Source: Caldichromatium japonicum
Lineage (GTDB): Bacteria > Pseudomonadota > Gammaproteobacteria > Chromatiales > Chromatiaceae
Direction of reading: 5' to 3'
DNA length: 64,000 nucleotides
Assembly (NCBI RefSeq): GCF_011290485.1
Contig: NZ_CP048029.1
Span: forward strand, 620,001-684,000
Position 1 is the stretch's first letter. Each line of letters begins with the position of its first letter. Both the position numbers and the translations under genes were made by a program. Shown piece after piece: positions 39,336 through 49,263 of this stretch. The notes below the pieces were generated by a model. The model was not told where the DNA came from, did no database searches, and saw nothing but the letters and a program-made list of their open reading frames with translations.

Positions 39336-39641
39336 ATGATTGCGCTCTCGGACTATCTGATCCTCGGCGGGCTGTTGTTTGCCATCGCGGTCGCTGGGAT
39401 CTTTTTAAACCGCAAGAACCTGATCCTGATCTTGATGTGCATCGAGCTCATGCTTCTGGCGGTCAATATAAACTTTGTCGCCTTTGCCCATTTCCTCGGT
39501 GACATGACGGGTCAGGTCTTTGTCTTCTTTATCCTGACGGTTGCAGCCGCCGAATCCGCCATCGGCCTGGCGATCCTGGTCGTTCTTTTCCGTAACCGGC
39601 GCACCATCAACATCGAGGATTTGGATGCGCTGAAGGGTTGA
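39336..39641 (+). CDS. nuoK: NADH-quinone oxidoreductase subunit K
   Basis: 101 residues with three helices. The essential membrane Glu residues lie in [12 protein letters not shown] and [14 protein letters not shown]. It couples NuoJ to the antiporter-like subunits. Intact. Confidence 0.96.
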   Translation: MIALSDYLILGGLLFAIAVAGIFLNRKNLILILMCIELMLLAVNINFVAFAHFLGDMTGQVFVFFILTVAAAESAIGLAILVVLFRNRRTINIEDLDALKG

Positions 39642-39644
39642 TGT

Positions 39645-41651
39645 ATGAAGACCATTTATCTCGCCATTGTCCTTGCCCCCCTGGTTGGCTCGATCGTCTC
39701 TGGTCTATTTGGCTGGCGGATCGGGTGCTGTTGGGCGCATCGGGTCACGATTGCAGGTGTCGCCATCTCGACCCTCCTCTCCTTTTGGGTCTTGGCGCGC
39801 TTTATCTCTGGCGGGGCCGAGGTCTTCGATGGCCCGGTCTATACCTGGCTGGTCTCGAGTGGGATGCGCTTTGAGGTCGGCTTTCTGGTCGATAAGCTCA
39901 CCGCGGTGATGATGGCGACCGTGAGCTTTGTGTCGCTCATGGTCCATATCTATACCATCGGCTATATGGCCGATGACGAGCACAATTGGCCAGAGGATTC
40001 GCGCGCCGGCACCAATAGCTATCAGCGGTTCTTCAGCTATATCTCGCTCTTTACCTTTTCGATGCTGATGCTGGTGATGGCGAATAACTTTTTGCAATTG
40101 TTCTTCGGCTGGGAGGCCGTGGGCCTGGTTTCGTATCTGTTGATCGGCTTTTGGTCCACCCGTGAGAGCGCGATCTTCGCCAATCTCAAGGCCTTCATCG
40201 TCAACCGCGTGGGCGATTTCGGGTTTATCCTGGGGATCGCCGCAGTCGCCATGTATTTCGGAACCCTGGATTACACAGAGGCCTTCGCCCGCGCCCCCCA
40301 ATTGGCCGATGCCCAGGTACCGATCCTGGGCGGTGTCTCCTTGATCACGCTGATCTGTGTCCTGCTGTTTATCGGGGCCATGGGTAAATCGGCACAGATG
40401 CCCTTGCATGTCTGGCTGCCCGATTCGATGGAGGGCCCGACCCCGATCTCGGCCTTGATCCATGCCGCGACCATGGTTACCGCCGGTGTCTTCATGGTGG
40501 CGCGCATGTCGCCGCTCTATGAGCTCTCCGAGACGGCCTTGAGCTTCATCCTGATCATCGGCGCGACCACGGCCTTCATGATGGGTTTGGTGGGCCTGGT
40601 ACAAAACGACATCAAGCGCGTCATCGCCTATTCAACCCTCTCCCAGCTCGGCTATATGGTGGCGGCGCTCGGGGCCTCGGCCTATGCTGCGGGTATCTTT
40701 CATCTCATGACCCATGCCTTTTTCAAGGCCCTGCTCTTTTTGGCCGCCGGCTCGGTGATCATTGCCCTGCATCACAATCAAGACATCCGCGGGATGGGCG
40801 GCATCAGGCGCTATATGCCGATCACTTGGCTCACTGCCTTGATCGGTTCGCTGGCCTTGATCGGTTTCCCTGGCTTTTCGGGCTTTTTCTCGAAGGATGC
40901 CATCATCGAGGCGGTCGGTCATTCCGAGCTGTTCGGCGCGGGTTATGCGTGGGTCCTGCTCACGGTCGGGGTCTTTGTGACCGCGCTCTATAGCTTTCGC
41001 ATGTATTTCCTGGTCTTTCACGGCCAGCCACGGATGGATGAGCACACCCGCCACCATCTACACGAATCGCCTGCAGTGGTGACGGTCCCCCTGATCCTGC
41101 TTGCCCTGCCCTCAATTGCGATCGGCTGGCTTACCGTCGAGCCCTTGTTGATTCATGACTGGTGGATGACGGGCACTTGGAGCCCATTCGTCGTTGTCCA
41201 GGCCCATGACAGCCTGCATGAGCTGCGGGCACATTGGCATGGGGTCCAGGCCTTCGTCGAGCATGGGATACACGGCCTGCCGTTTTATCTGGCGATGGGT
41301 GGGCTGGCGCTCGCGGCGCTGATCTGGTGGGTGTTGCAGGCATGGAATCCGCGCATCGACGAGCTGGTCCAGGCGCTCACCGGCCCGGTCGCACGGGTCT
41401 TGCAGAACAAATATGGCTTCGATGACTTCAATCAGCGCGTCTTTGCCGGAGGCGGGGTCGGGGTAGGCCGGGCGCTCTGGATCCAGGGCGATCTCACCCT
41501 GATCGATGGGGCCTTGGTCAACGGCTCGGCGCAGACCGTCGGGCGCCTAGCCTTGCGCTTTCGCCATCTCCAGACCGGTTATCTCTATCACTATGCGCTG
41601 GCGATGATCGCGGGACTCGTCGGTTTGCTGCTGTTCGTTGGGCAAGGCTAA
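39645..41651 (+). CDS. nuoL: NADH-quinone oxidoreductase subunit L
   Basis: 668-residue antiporter-like proton-pumping subunit at the distal end of the membrane arm. Motifs: FFGWEAVGLVSYLLIGFW, LHVWLPDSMEGPTPISALIHAATMV and KRVIAYSTLSQLGYM, and the long C-terminal lateral helix. Its stop codon lies in the first copy of a 19-bp tandem repeat. Confidence 0.96.
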   Translation: MKTIYLAIVLAPLVGSIVSGLFGWRIGCCWAHRVTIAGVAISTLLSFWVLARFISGGAEVFDGPVYTWLVSSGMRFEVGFLVDKLTAVMMATVSFVSLMVHIYTIGYMADDEHNWPEDSRAGTNSYQRFFSYISLFTFSMLMLVMANNFLQLFFGWEAVGLVSYLLIGFWSTRESAIFANLKAFIVNRVGDFGFILGIAAVAMYFGTLDYTEAFARAPQLADAQVPILGGVSLITLICVLLFIGAMGKSAQMPLHVWLPDSMEGPTPISALIHAATMVTAGVFMVARMSPLYELSETALSFILIIGATTAFMMGLVGLVQNDIKRVIAYSTLSQLGYMVAALGASAYAAGIFHLMTHAFFKALLFLAAGSVIIALHHNQDIRGMGGIRRYMPITWLTALIGSLALIGFPGFSGFFSKDAIIEAVGHSELFGAGYAWVLLTVGVFVTALYSFRMYFLVFHGQPRMDEHTRHHLHESPAVVTVPLILLALPSIAIGWLTVEPLLIHDWWMTGTWSPFVVVQAHDSLHELRAHWHGVQAFVEHGIHGLPFYLAMGGLALAALIWWVLQAWNPRIDELVQALTGPVARVLQNKYGFDDFNQRVFAGGGVGVGRALWIQGDLTLIDGALVNGSAQTVGRLALRFRHLQTGYLYHYALAMIAGLVGLLLFVGQG

Positions 41652-41680
41652 AGGCTTTATACAAGGCTAAAGGCTTTATA
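41643..41680. repeat. 19-bp tandem duplication at the end of nuoL
   Basis: CAAGGCTAAAGGCTTTATA occurs twice in direct succession. The first copy contains the last codons and stop of nuoL; the second lengthens the nuoL-nuoM spacer. It does not alter either protein. Confidence 0.95.
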
Positions 41681-41695
41681 GAAAAGAGGACTGGC

Positions 41696-43267
41696 ATGAT
41701 TCTGCCCCTGCTGACCCTCAGCATCTGGCTGCCGATCATCGGCGGGCTCGTGGTTCTGGCCAATGGCGAGCAAGAGCGGACCCTGGGCCGTTGGATGGCC
41801 CTGGTCTTTGCGCTGCTGACCTTTGCCATCAGCCTTGGGCTGTGGATTGGGTTTGATCCGACGACCGCCGAGATGCAATTTGTCGAGCGCGCGCCCTGGA
41901 TCCCGAGCTTCAAGGCCGAATATTTCTTGGGCGTCGATGGCATCTCAATGCCGCTGATCGTGCTGACGACCTTTGTGACCATCTTCGTGGTCATCGCCGG
42001 TTGGGAGGTGATCGACTATAAGCAGACCCAGTATCTGGCCGCCTTCCTGATCATGGAAGGCCTGATGGTCGGGGTCTTCTCGGCGCTCGATGCGGTGCTG
42101 TTCTATGTGTTTTGGGAGGCGATGCTGATCCCAATGTTTATCATCATCGGGGTCTGGGGTGGGCCAAACCGGGTCTATGCCACCATCAAGTTCTTTCTCT
42201 ATACCTTTTTAGGTTCAGTCTTCATGCTGGTCGCCTTGATCTATCTCTATCGCCAGGCGGGCAGCTTCAGCATCTTGGATTTTCATGCGCTTAAGCTGGG
42301 ATTCACTGCCCAGCTCCTGATCTTTCTGGCCTTTTTCATCGCCTTTGCCGTCAAGGTGCCCATGGTGCCGGTGCATACCTGGCTGCCGGATGCCCATGTC
42401 GAGGCCCCGACCGGTGGCTCGGTGATCCTGGCGGCGATCATGTTAAAGATCGGCGGCTATGGCTTTTTGCGTTTTTCCTTGCCGATCACCCCGGACGCAT
42501 CCGCAGAGCTCGCCTGGCTTGTCATCGCCCTGTCGCTGATCGCCATCATCTATATCGGCCTTGTCGCCCTTGTCCAGGATGACTTAAAAAAGCTCATCGC
42601 CTATTCCTCGATCGCCCACATGGGGTTTGCCACCCTGGGCTTTTTCCTTGTCTTTGCCCTTGCGCTGCGATCCAGCGCCGTAGAGGGGGCGGTCATGGGG
42701 ATCGAGGGCGGGATGGTCCAGATGATCTCGCATGGCTTTATCTCCGGGGCCCTATTCTTGTGCGTCGGGGTGCTCTATGACCGCATCCACTCGCGCCGGA
42801 TCGCCGACTATGGCGGGGTGGTCAATACCATGCCCTGGTTTGGGGCGGCGATGGTCTTTTTTGCCATGGCCAATGCCGGGCTGCCCGGGACCTCGGGTTT
42901 CGTCGGCGAGTTCATGGTGATCCTGGCAACCTTCAAGGCTAATTTCTGGTGGGCACTGCTGGCCGCAACAACCCTGATCCTGGCTGCGGCCTTCACCCTC
43001 TGGATGGTCAAGCGGGTGATCTTTGGGCCAGTCAAGAACGACAAGATCGCCGCCCTGCAGGATCTCGATCTACGCGAGCGGATCAATCTCGGTGCCCTGG
43101 GCGTCGTGGTCTTGTTTTTTGGTCTCTGGCCCGCGCCCCTGGTCGAGGTCATGCATGCCTCGGTCGAACACCTGGTTGCCCAGGCGAGCGCCTGTAAGCT
43201 CCCCGAAGCTGAGCGCAATGGGTGTGTCTTACCGATAGCCGAACGGGTCGCTACCCGTCTGCCCTAA
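41696..43267 (+). CDS. nuoM: NADH-quinone oxidoreductase subunit M
   Basis: 523-residue antiporter-like subunit. Motifs: FYVFWEAMLIPMFIIIGVWG (with the key Glu), VHTWLPDAHVEAPTGGSVILA and KKLIAYSSIAHMGFATLG. A GAAAAGAGGA ribosome site precedes the ATG. Intact. Confidence 0.96.
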   Translation: MILPLLTLSIWLPIIGGLVVLANGEQERTLGRWMALVFALLTFAISLGLWIGFDPTTAEMQFVERAPWIPSFKAEYFLGVDGISMPLIVLTTFVTIFVVIAGWEVIDYKQTQYLAAFLIMEGLMVGVFSALDAVLFYVFWEAMLIPMFIIIGVWGGPNRVYATIKFFLYTFLGSVFMLVALIYLYRQAGSFSILDFHALKLGFTAQLLIFLAFFIAFAVKVPMVPVHTWLPDAHVEAPTGGSVILAAIMLKIGGYGFLRFSLPITPDASAELAWLVIALSLIAIIYIGLVALVQDDLKKLIAYSSIAHMGFATLGFFLVFALALRSSAVEGAVMGIEGGMVQMISHGFISGALFLCVGVLYDRIHSRRIADYGGVVNTMPWFGAAMVFFAMANAGLPGTSGFVGEFMVILATFKANFWWALLAATTLILAAAFTLWMVKRVIFGPVKNDKIAALQDLDLRERINLGALGVVVLFFGLWPAPLVEVMHASVEHLVAQASACKLPEAERNGCVLPIAERVATRLP

Positions 43268-43300
43268 GGATTCCAGACAATCGAATATCAAGGTTTCAGC

Positions 43301-44794
43301 ATGCCTATGTCGTTTGCGCTCGAGCAGTTGTTCTCCATCCTTCCCGAGATGGCCATCCTGATCAGTGCGGCGCTGGTGTTGATGGTGGATCTTTTCGACG
43401 ATCAGCGGGCGAACCCAGGGCTAGTCCGCGAAGACGGCCAACAGTCTGCCAGCCCCCGCCGGGGTTTCAACCATAGCCTGACTTTGCTCGGATTGATGCT
43501 CGCCTTGGGATTGACCGGTTTCATAGGTGGTGGCGCGCCTCAAATCCTGTTCGATGGCCATCTGGTCCGCGACGCCTTCACCGACCTGCTGCGGGGCAGC
43601 ATTCTGATCGTCGGCATCCTGGCCTTTGTCTATATCCGGCCCTGGCTCGAGGTGCGTAGCCTCTTGATGGGCGAGTTTTATGCCTTGGGTCTGCTGGCGC
43701 TCTTAGGGATGCTGATCATGGTCTCGGCCAATAGCTTCCTGGCCTTGTATCTGGGCCTGGAGCTCCAGGCGCTGGCGCTCTATGCCCTGGTTGCCTTCGA
43801 GCGCGATTCGGCGCGAGGCGCCGAGGCGGCGATGAAATACTTCGTGTTAGGGGCTTTGGGATCGGGGCTGTTGCTGTATGGCATCTCGATGATCTACGGC
43901 GCGACCGGCTCAATCGTCTTTGGCCCCGTCGCCGAGGCTGTAGCCAGACAAGGGATGGACAACGCGGTCTTGGTCTTCGGGCTGGTGTTCTTAGTGATCG
44001 GGATCGGCTTTAAGTTTGGCGCCGTGCCCTTTCATATGTGGGTCCCCGATGTCTATGAGGGTGGACCAACACCTGCCATCCTGTTCCTCAGCAGTGCGCC
44101 CAAGATCGCGGCCTTGGCTCTGGCCGTGCGCATCCTGATCGAGGCATTGTCCAGCCTGCATCCCGATTGGCAGGGGATGCTGATGATCCTCTCGGTGTTG
44201 TCGATGGGTCTGGGTAATCTGGTCGCGATCGCCCAGAGCAATATCAAGCGGATGCTCGGCTATTCGGCCATCTCACACGTCGGCTTTCTCTTTTTGGGCC
44301 TGTTGTCCGGCTCAGAACAGGGCTATGCCGCGGCCATGTTCTATACCATCGTGTATGCCGTCATGGCGGCGGGGTCCTTTGGCATCCTCCTGATCCTGAG
44401 CTATCAGGGTCTCGAGGCCGAGCGTCTAGAGGATCTCAAGGGGCTCAATGATCGGGATCCCTGGTATGCGGCTATGATGGCCCTGATCATGTTTGCAATG
44501 GCGGGAGTGCCGCCGACCGTGGGCTTCATGGCCAAGCTGCTGGTGCTCGAGGCCGTGGTGCGCATCGATCTAGTGTGGCTGGCTGTGGTGGCGGTCTTCT
44601 TCTCGATCATCGGCGCCTTTTATTACCTGCGGGTAGTCAAGTGTATCTATTTCGATCCACCTCCACCCGAGGCCCCGCCTCTGAACACCAGCGCTGGGGT
44701 GCGTACGGCCATGACGCTGAACGGTTTGGCCCTAATGGTGCTTGGCATCTATCCGTCGGCCTTGCTCTCGCTATGCCAAGCAGCCATTCGATGA
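43301..44794 (+). CDS. nuoN: NADH-quinone oxidoreductase subunit N
   Basis: 497-residue antiporter-like subunit closest to the peripheral arm. Motifs: ANSFLALYLGLELQALALYAL, PFHMWVPDVYEGGPTPAILFLSS and KRMLGYSAISHVGFLFLG. Last gene of the nuo operon. No clear terminator follows. Confidence 0.96.
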   Translation: MPMSFALEQLFSILPEMAILISAALVLMVDLFDDQRANPGLVREDGQQSASPRRGFNHSLTLLGLMLALGLTGFIGGGAPQILFDGHLVRDAFTDLLRGSILIVGILAFVYIRPWLEVRSLLMGEFYALGLLALLGMLIMVSANSFLALYLGLELQALALYALVAFERDSARGAEAAMKYFVLGALGSGLLLYGISMIYGATGSIVFGPVAEAVARQGMDNAVLVFGLVFLVIGIGFKFGAVPFHMWVPDVYEGGPTPAILFLSSAPKIAALALAVRILIEALSSLHPDWQGMLMILSVLSMGLGNLVAIAQSNIKRMLGYSAISHVGFLFLGLLSGSEQGYAAAMFYTIVYAVMAAGSFGILLILSYQGLEAERLEDLKGLNDRDPWYAAMMALIMFAMAGVPPTVGFMAKLLVLEAVVRIDLVWLAVVAVFFSIIGAFYYLRVVKCIYFDPPPPEAPPLNTSAGVRTAMTLNGLALMVLGIYPSALLSLCQAAIR

Positions 44795-45382
44795 GCGATC
44801 GGGTCGCGCCTACCGTTGTTTTTTAAATGCGAGTGGCCTTGTCTCTGTTGATTAGGGGTGATCCCTGCCTACCACAGATCACCTCAGCTAGGAAGACGTC
44901 AAGCGCATCCTGGCCGAGCTAATCGCCCAAGGCCGTGAGGTCGAGTGTAAGAACCGCTTGACCACAGATGACGTGGGCGAGGATCAGGATCTCAGATACC
45001 TGGGGCGCTTCAAGGATGCCTTTTCCCAATATGCCGACAAGGTCCTGCACGGCACGGTTGCGGCCATGGTGATCACAGAGAAGGTCGCCCATTATGCCGA
45101 GCGTCGGGGGCTTTATCTCCTTCTCTAATCCAGGCCGACGCTGACATCGTCTTCCAGAACGCTCCGAGTTTCGTTCCCCGAAGCTGGTAGGAAGGTCGAT
45201 TCCGTTGGGTGAGCTGCCGATTTCAACAATGCCCAAGGCCGAGGGAGTGGACCGAAAGCCGCAAATGGATCGCGCCCCTGTCATCCACCCTGCCTGTGCA
45301 GAAGTGCCCTCAGATTGTTGTCTCGGCCTGACCCTGCAAGCTACCATGTCGCGTATCTAGCCTGGTATAAGCGATTGGAATC
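44795..45382. other. 588-bp region between nuoN and dapA
   Basis: No intact gene is present. The middle (44892-45190) is a degenerate coding fragment listed separately. A -10-like TATAAG at 45366-45371 could serve dapA, but no good -35 is seen. Confidence 0.6.
44892..45190 (+). pseudogene. C-terminal fragment of a DUF3782/PD-(D/E)XK-like protein
   Basis: One frame reads EDVKRILAELIAQGREVECK, then YLGRFKDAFSQYADKVLHG and TVAAMVITEKVAHYAERRGLYLL, and stops at TAA 45126-45128. Another frame then gives IVFQNAPSFVPRSW and a stop at 45188-45190. This is the typical tail of DUF3782 proteins (ending in ...F.PR.W), broken by one frameshift and without its N terminus. Probably an old transferred gene in decay. 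Confidence 0.5.
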
Positions 45383-46258
45383 ATGGTTCGCGGCAGCATC
45401 GTTGCGCTCATCACCCCCATGCACCCCGATGGGGCCCTTGATTACGCGAGCCTGCAACGACTCGTTGATTTTCATGTTGCACAGGGTACGGGCGCGATCG
45501 TCACGGTTGGCACCACTGGCGAGTCGCCCACACTCGATGTGGATGAGCACTGTGCGGTCATCGCGCGCACGATCGAGTATGCCGCGGGGCGCATCCCTGT
45601 TATCGCTGGTACGGGCTCCAATTCGACCCATGAGGCCATTGTCCTGACCCGCTGCGCGCGCGAAGCTGGCGCCGATGCTGCGCTCTTGGTCACGCCCTAT
45701 TACAACAAACCCACCCAAGAAGGCTTGTATCTCCATTATCGCGCGGTGGCCGAGGCGGTTGATATTCCACAGATCCTCTATAACGTCCCTGGACGGACTG
45801 CCTGTGACCTTCTGCCTGAGACGGTTGCGCGTTTGGCTGAGATCGAAAACATCGTTGGGATCAAGGAGGCGACGGGGGATCTGGCGCGAGTGGTACGCCT
45901 GCGTGCCGATTGTGGTCCGGGGTTTGCGCTCTATAGCGGCGACGATGCAACCGCATGCGAATTCATCCTCAACGGCGGAGATGGCGTCATCTCGGTCACC
46001 GCCAATGTCGCGCCGCGTGCCATGCAAGACATGTGTCAGGCTGCCCTCGCGGGTGACAGCGATCGCGCCCGGGTGCTGAATGAGCGGCTTGCCGCGCTGC
46101 ACCGCGATCTGTTTGTTCAGTCGAATCCCATCCCCGTCAAATGGGCCGTCGCCGCCCTAGGGCTTTGTGAACCAGGCATCCGTTTGCCGTTGACCTGGCT
46201 CGGCGAGGAGTACCAAGCGCGTGTCCGTCAGGCGATGGCCCAGTCCGGAGCCTTGTGA
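45383..46258 (+). CDS. dapA: 4-hydroxy-tetrahydrodipicolinate synthase
   Basis: 291 residues, TIM barrel. It condenses pyruvate with aspartate semialdehyde on the way to lysine and diaminopimelate. Motifs: [14 protein letters not shown] with the Thr pair, [14 protein letters not shown] with the catalytic Tyr region, and the Schiff-base Lys in [14 protein letters not shown]. It precedes bamC by 49 bp, the usual arrangement. Confidence 0.96.
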   Translation: MVRGSIVALITPMHPDGALDYASLQRLVDFHVAQGTGAIVTVGTTGESPTLDVDEHCAVIARTIEYAAGRIPVIAGTGSNSTHEAIVLTRCAREAGADAALLVTPYYNKPTQEGLYLHYRAVAEAVDIPQILYNVPGRTACDLLPETVARLAEIENIVGIKEATGDLARVVRLRADCGPGFALYSGDDATACEFILNGGDGVISVTANVAPRAMQDMCQAALAGDSDRARVLNERLAALHRDLFVQSNPIPVKWAVAALGLCEPGIRLPLTWLGEEYQARVRQAMAQSGAL

Positions 46259-46307
46259 TAGTGCCGTGTCCATATCACGCCGGCCCTGTTGAGAAGAGAG
46301 ATTTTGC

Positions 46308-47465
46308 GTGAAACCAGGTTTCAAGCGCCTTCCCATCCTCATCCCTCTGGTGATGCTGGTCGGCTGTAGTCTCAGCGCGATCGAGGATAGTCTCCCCGAT
46401 CAGCGCCTCGTCTATAAGCGCCAGCGCGAGGCGGCTGAGAATCTGGAGATCCCACCGGATCTAATGTCTGCCGGCAGATTTGATGATGCCCTTGATATCC
46501 CGGGCGGCGTCGAACACCCGGCGACCTTTTCCGAATATGCTGGCGGGCGTGCCCAGCGCCAACAAGCAGCGGCCCAAGGCGGCGAGGTCTTACCCAGTTT
46601 TCCCAATGTCGAGCTGAAACGGCGCGGCGATGAACGATGGCTCGAGGTCCAGGCTTCGCCCCAGGCCGTCTGGCTGCGGGTGATTGCCTTTTGGCGCGAG
46701 CAGGGGGTCTTGCTCGTCGAGCAAAACCCAGCGGTTGGCGTGATGCGCACCGACTGGCTAGACAACCGCGCTGAGATCCGCAAGGACTTCATCACCCGTA
46801 TGGTAAGCAAGGTCGCTGAGGGGCTCTACTCCACCTCGACCCGCGACCAATATACCTTGCGGATCGAGAGCGGGCTGCGCCCTAGCACCACCGAGATCCG
46901 ATTGACCCATCGCGGTATGGCTGAGCGATTGGTGAGTGGCGGCATTGCGGGCAGCACCGAGCGCACCATCTGGGAGCCTAGCGGTTCGGATCGCGAGAAG
47001 GAGGCTGAGATGCTGCGCCGCCTGATGGTCTATCTGGGCGGCTCGCCGTCCAAGGCGGGGGGTGGCGAGATGCCTGCCGGTCAGCTCATCGGCGCCAACA
47101 GTCGCCTGGTCAATGAGAACGGTGTGCCCCTGATCATCATCCCTCAAGAGTTCCGCAGCGCTTGGCAGATGACGGGGGCGGCGCTTGATCGCGCAGGGTT
47201 TGTGGTCGAAGATCGCGATCAGGCCCAGGGCCTCTATGAGGTGCGCTATGCCGGACAGGATGCCCAGCCCGAGCAGAAGCCGGGGCTGCTGTCGCGTTTG
47301 GCCTTCTGGCATAAACCCAAGATCGATCCGGTGAAGCAATTCCAGATCAAGGTCAGCAGCAATGACAAGGAATCACGGGTGATCATCCTCGCCCCCGATG
47401 GCAAACCCGATGTCAGTGCCAATGGCCAGCGTATCCTTAACCTCATCCAGGAGCAGCTTCGCTAG
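46308..47465 (+). CDS. bamC: Outer-membrane assembly lipoprotein BamC
   Basis: 385 residues with a GTG start. Lipoprotein signal with lipobox LVGC (Cys at about 20), then the conserved unstructured N-terminal stretch SLPDQRLVYKRQREAAENLEIPPDL that binds BamD, and two helix-grip domains. It is part of the Bam complex that inserts beta-barrel proteins. dapA-bamC linkage supports the call. Confidence 0.9.
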   Translation: MKPGFKRLPILIPLVMLVGCSLSAIEDSLPDQRLVYKRQREAAENLEIPPDLMSAGRFDDALDIPGGVEHPATFSEYAGGRAQRQQAAAQGGEVLPSFPNVELKRRGDERWLEVQASPQAVWLRVIAFWREQGVLLVEQNPAVGVMRTDWLDNRAEIRKDFITRMVSKVAEGLYSTSTRDQYTLRIESGLRPSTTEIRLTHRGMAERLVSGGIAGSTERTIWEPSGSDREKEAEMLRRLMVYLGGSPSKAGGGEMPAGQLIGANSRLVNENGVPLIIIPQEFRSAWQMTGAALDRAGFVVEDRDQAQGLYEVRYAGQDAQPEQKPGLLSRLAFWHKPKIDPVKQFQIKVSSNDKESRVIILAPDGKPDVSANGQRILNLIQEQLR

Positions 47466-47482
47466 AGAGGGGCGATGGGTTG

Positions 47483-47962
47483 ATGACGAGCATCTATGGA
47501 TTGAGCGCCCGCCGCATCGACGGGGTGGAGCAGTCGCTCGCCGACTATCGGGGCAAGGTCCTGCTCATCGTCAATGTCGCCAGCCGCTGCGGTCTTACCC
47601 CGCAATACGCCGGGCTTGAAAAACTCTGGCGCACCTATCGCGACCGCGGTTTTGCGGTATTGGGATTCCCCTGTAACCAATTCGCCAACCAAGAGCCTGG
47701 CCCAGAGCCCGAGATCGCCGCCTTTTGCCAGACTCAATACGACGTCAGCTTCCCGCTCTTTGCCAAGATCGAGGTCAATGGCCCGGGGACACATCCGCTT
47801 TATCGATATCTCAAATCGGCCGCACCCGGCCTTCTCGGGAGCGCGGCGATCAAATGGAACTTCACCAAGTTCCTGATCGATCGGCAGGGGCGGGTGGTAC
47901 GGCGCTATGCCCCCACCGTCGAGCCCAAGGTCCTGACACCGGCAATCGAGTCATTACTGTGA
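47483..47962 (+). CDS. Glutathione peroxidase (Cys type)
   Basis: 159 residues. Peroxidatic Cys in NVASRCGLTPQY, Gln in GFPCNQFANQEPG, Trp and Asn in IKWNFTKFLID: the full tetrad of the family with Cys in place of selenocysteine. No signal peptide, so it is cytoplasmic. It reduces peroxides with thioredoxin or glutathione. The stop overlaps the next start by 3 bp. Confidence 0.92.
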   Translation: MTSIYGLSARRIDGVEQSLADYRGKVLLIVNVASRCGLTPQYAGLEKLWRTYRDRGFAVLGFPCNQFANQEPGPEPEIAAFCQTQYDVSFPLFAKIEVNGPGTHPLYRYLKSAAPGLLGSAAIKWNFTKFLIDRQGRVVRRYAPTVEPKVLTPAIESLL

Positions 47963-49074
47963 ACAGGGGCTGGGCACTCGTCTTGTTGCTCTCTCTTGCT
48001 CTGGGCGCTCGCGCCGATTGCGAGCCGATAGCAAGCCGAGAACATCTGTTTTGTGTATCGACCCTTATTCAAGGGCTAGAGCATCCCTGGGGACTTAGCT
48101 TCCTGCCTGACGGGCGCCTGCTGGTGACCGAACGACCAGGACGGCTGCGCTTAATCGAGGGTGGACGGCTACGGCCCGAACCGGTGCAGGGTCTGCCAGA
48201 GATCCGTCCGCGTGGCCAGGGGGGGTTCCTCGACGTGGCCTTGCACCCGCGTTTTCGTGACAACGGCCTTGTCTATCTGAGCTATGCCGGCAGCGGCCGC
48301 GAGGGTCTGGGCACCGAGGTCCTGCGCGGCCGCCTGGCAGGGGATCGCCTGATCGATGTGCAGGTGATCTTTCGCATGCAGCCCAAGCTCGACAGCAACA
48401 TCCATTTCGGCTCCCGCCTGGTCTTCGACCGAGAGGGACTGCTGTATGTCACCCTGGGCGATCGCGGTCACCGAGAGCGGGCGCAGCGGCTCGATGATCA
48501 TCTGGGGACAGTGGTACATCTGTTGGACGATGGGCGTGTCCCGACCGACAACCCCTTCCTCGGGCGGGCCGGCGCCTTGCCCGAGATCTTTACCTATGGT
48601 CACCGCAACATCCAGGGCGCGGCCCTGCATCCCGACAGCGGCAAGGTGTGGATCATCGAGCATGGGCCTCAGGGGGGCGATGAAGTCAATGTGCTTGTAT
48701 CCGGCGTCAACTACGGCTGGCCGGTGATCACCTATGGCGCCGAATATGGTAGCGGGGCGCCGATCGGGGAGGACACACACAAGGAGGGCATGGCCCAACC
48801 GCTTTGGCATTGGACACCCTCGATCGCCCCTTCGGGGATGGCCTTTTATACCGGCGAACGCTTTGGCCGTTGGCGCGGGGATCTTTTGGTCGGGGCACTG
48901 AAATATCGGCTGCTGGTGCGCTTAAAACTGGATGGCCAGCAGGTAATAGCAGAGGAGCGCCTACTAGAAGGGATCGGTCGCATCCGCGACGTGCGCGTGG
49001 GACCAGATGGCCTGATCTATTTGTTGACCGACGAACCGAACGGGCGGTTGCTGCAGTTGTCGCCAATCGACTGA
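47959..49074 (+). CDS. Soluble PQQ-dependent aldose-sugar dehydrogenase-like protein
   Basis: 371 residues with a GTG start overlapping the preceding stop. Signal peptide NRGWALVLLLSLALGARA for export. The six-bladed propeller of the Asd/YliI group is shown by LEHPWGLSFLPDGRLLVTERPGRLR, the catalytic His region DVALHPRF, FTYGHRNIQGAALHPDSG and EHGPQGGDEVNV, and by VNYGWPVITYG. It oxidises sugars with PQQ in the periplasm. No PQQ biosynthesis genes are nearby. Confidence 0.88.
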   Translation: MNRGWALVLLLSLALGARADCEPIASREHLFCVSTLIQGLEHPWGLSFLPDGRLLVTERPGRLRLIEGGRLRPEPVQGLPEIRPRGQGGFLDVALHPRFRDNGLVYLSYAGSGREGLGTEVLRGRLAGDRLIDVQVIFRMQPKLDSNIHFGSRLVFDREGLLYVTLGDRGHRERAQRLDDHLGTVVHLLDDGRVPTDNPFLGRAGALPEIFTYGHRNIQGAALHPDSGKVWIIEHGPQGGDEVNVLVSGVNYGWPVITYGAEYGSGAPIGEDTHKEGMAQPLWHWTPSIAPSGMAFYTGERFGRWRGDLLVGALKYRLLVRLKLDGQQVIAEERLLEGIGRIRDVRVGPDGLIYLLTDEPNGRLLQLSPID

Positions 49075-49130
49075 GAGCCCCTAAAGCGCCGCCTGTCCTA
49101 AGACTAGGCGGGGGGGAAGGAAAGATTCGA

Positions 49131-49206
49131 TGGTGCGCCCTGCTGGACTCGAACCAGCGACCACCTGATTAAAAGTCAGATGCTCTACCATCTGAGCTAA
49201 GGGCGC
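49131..49206 (-). tRNA. tRNA-Lys (anticodon TTT)
   Basis: A 76-nt tRNA with encoded CCA on the minus strand. Acceptor GCGCCCT pairs with AGGGCGC; D-arm AGCTCAGATGGTAGAGC; anticodon loop CTTTTAA between CTGA and TCAG; T-arm CTGGTTCGAGTCCAG. Confidence 0.96.
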
Positions 49207-49263
49207 CTGGAGATTGGTTATTATAACGGGAGCAGAGACCGCTGCAATCCCCATTCCCTGCCC

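Noticed and set aside
47540..47620. Selenocysteine in the glutathione peroxidase
   Set aside because: The peroxidatic codon is TGC (Cys), and no in-frame TGA or SECIS-like hairpin is present.
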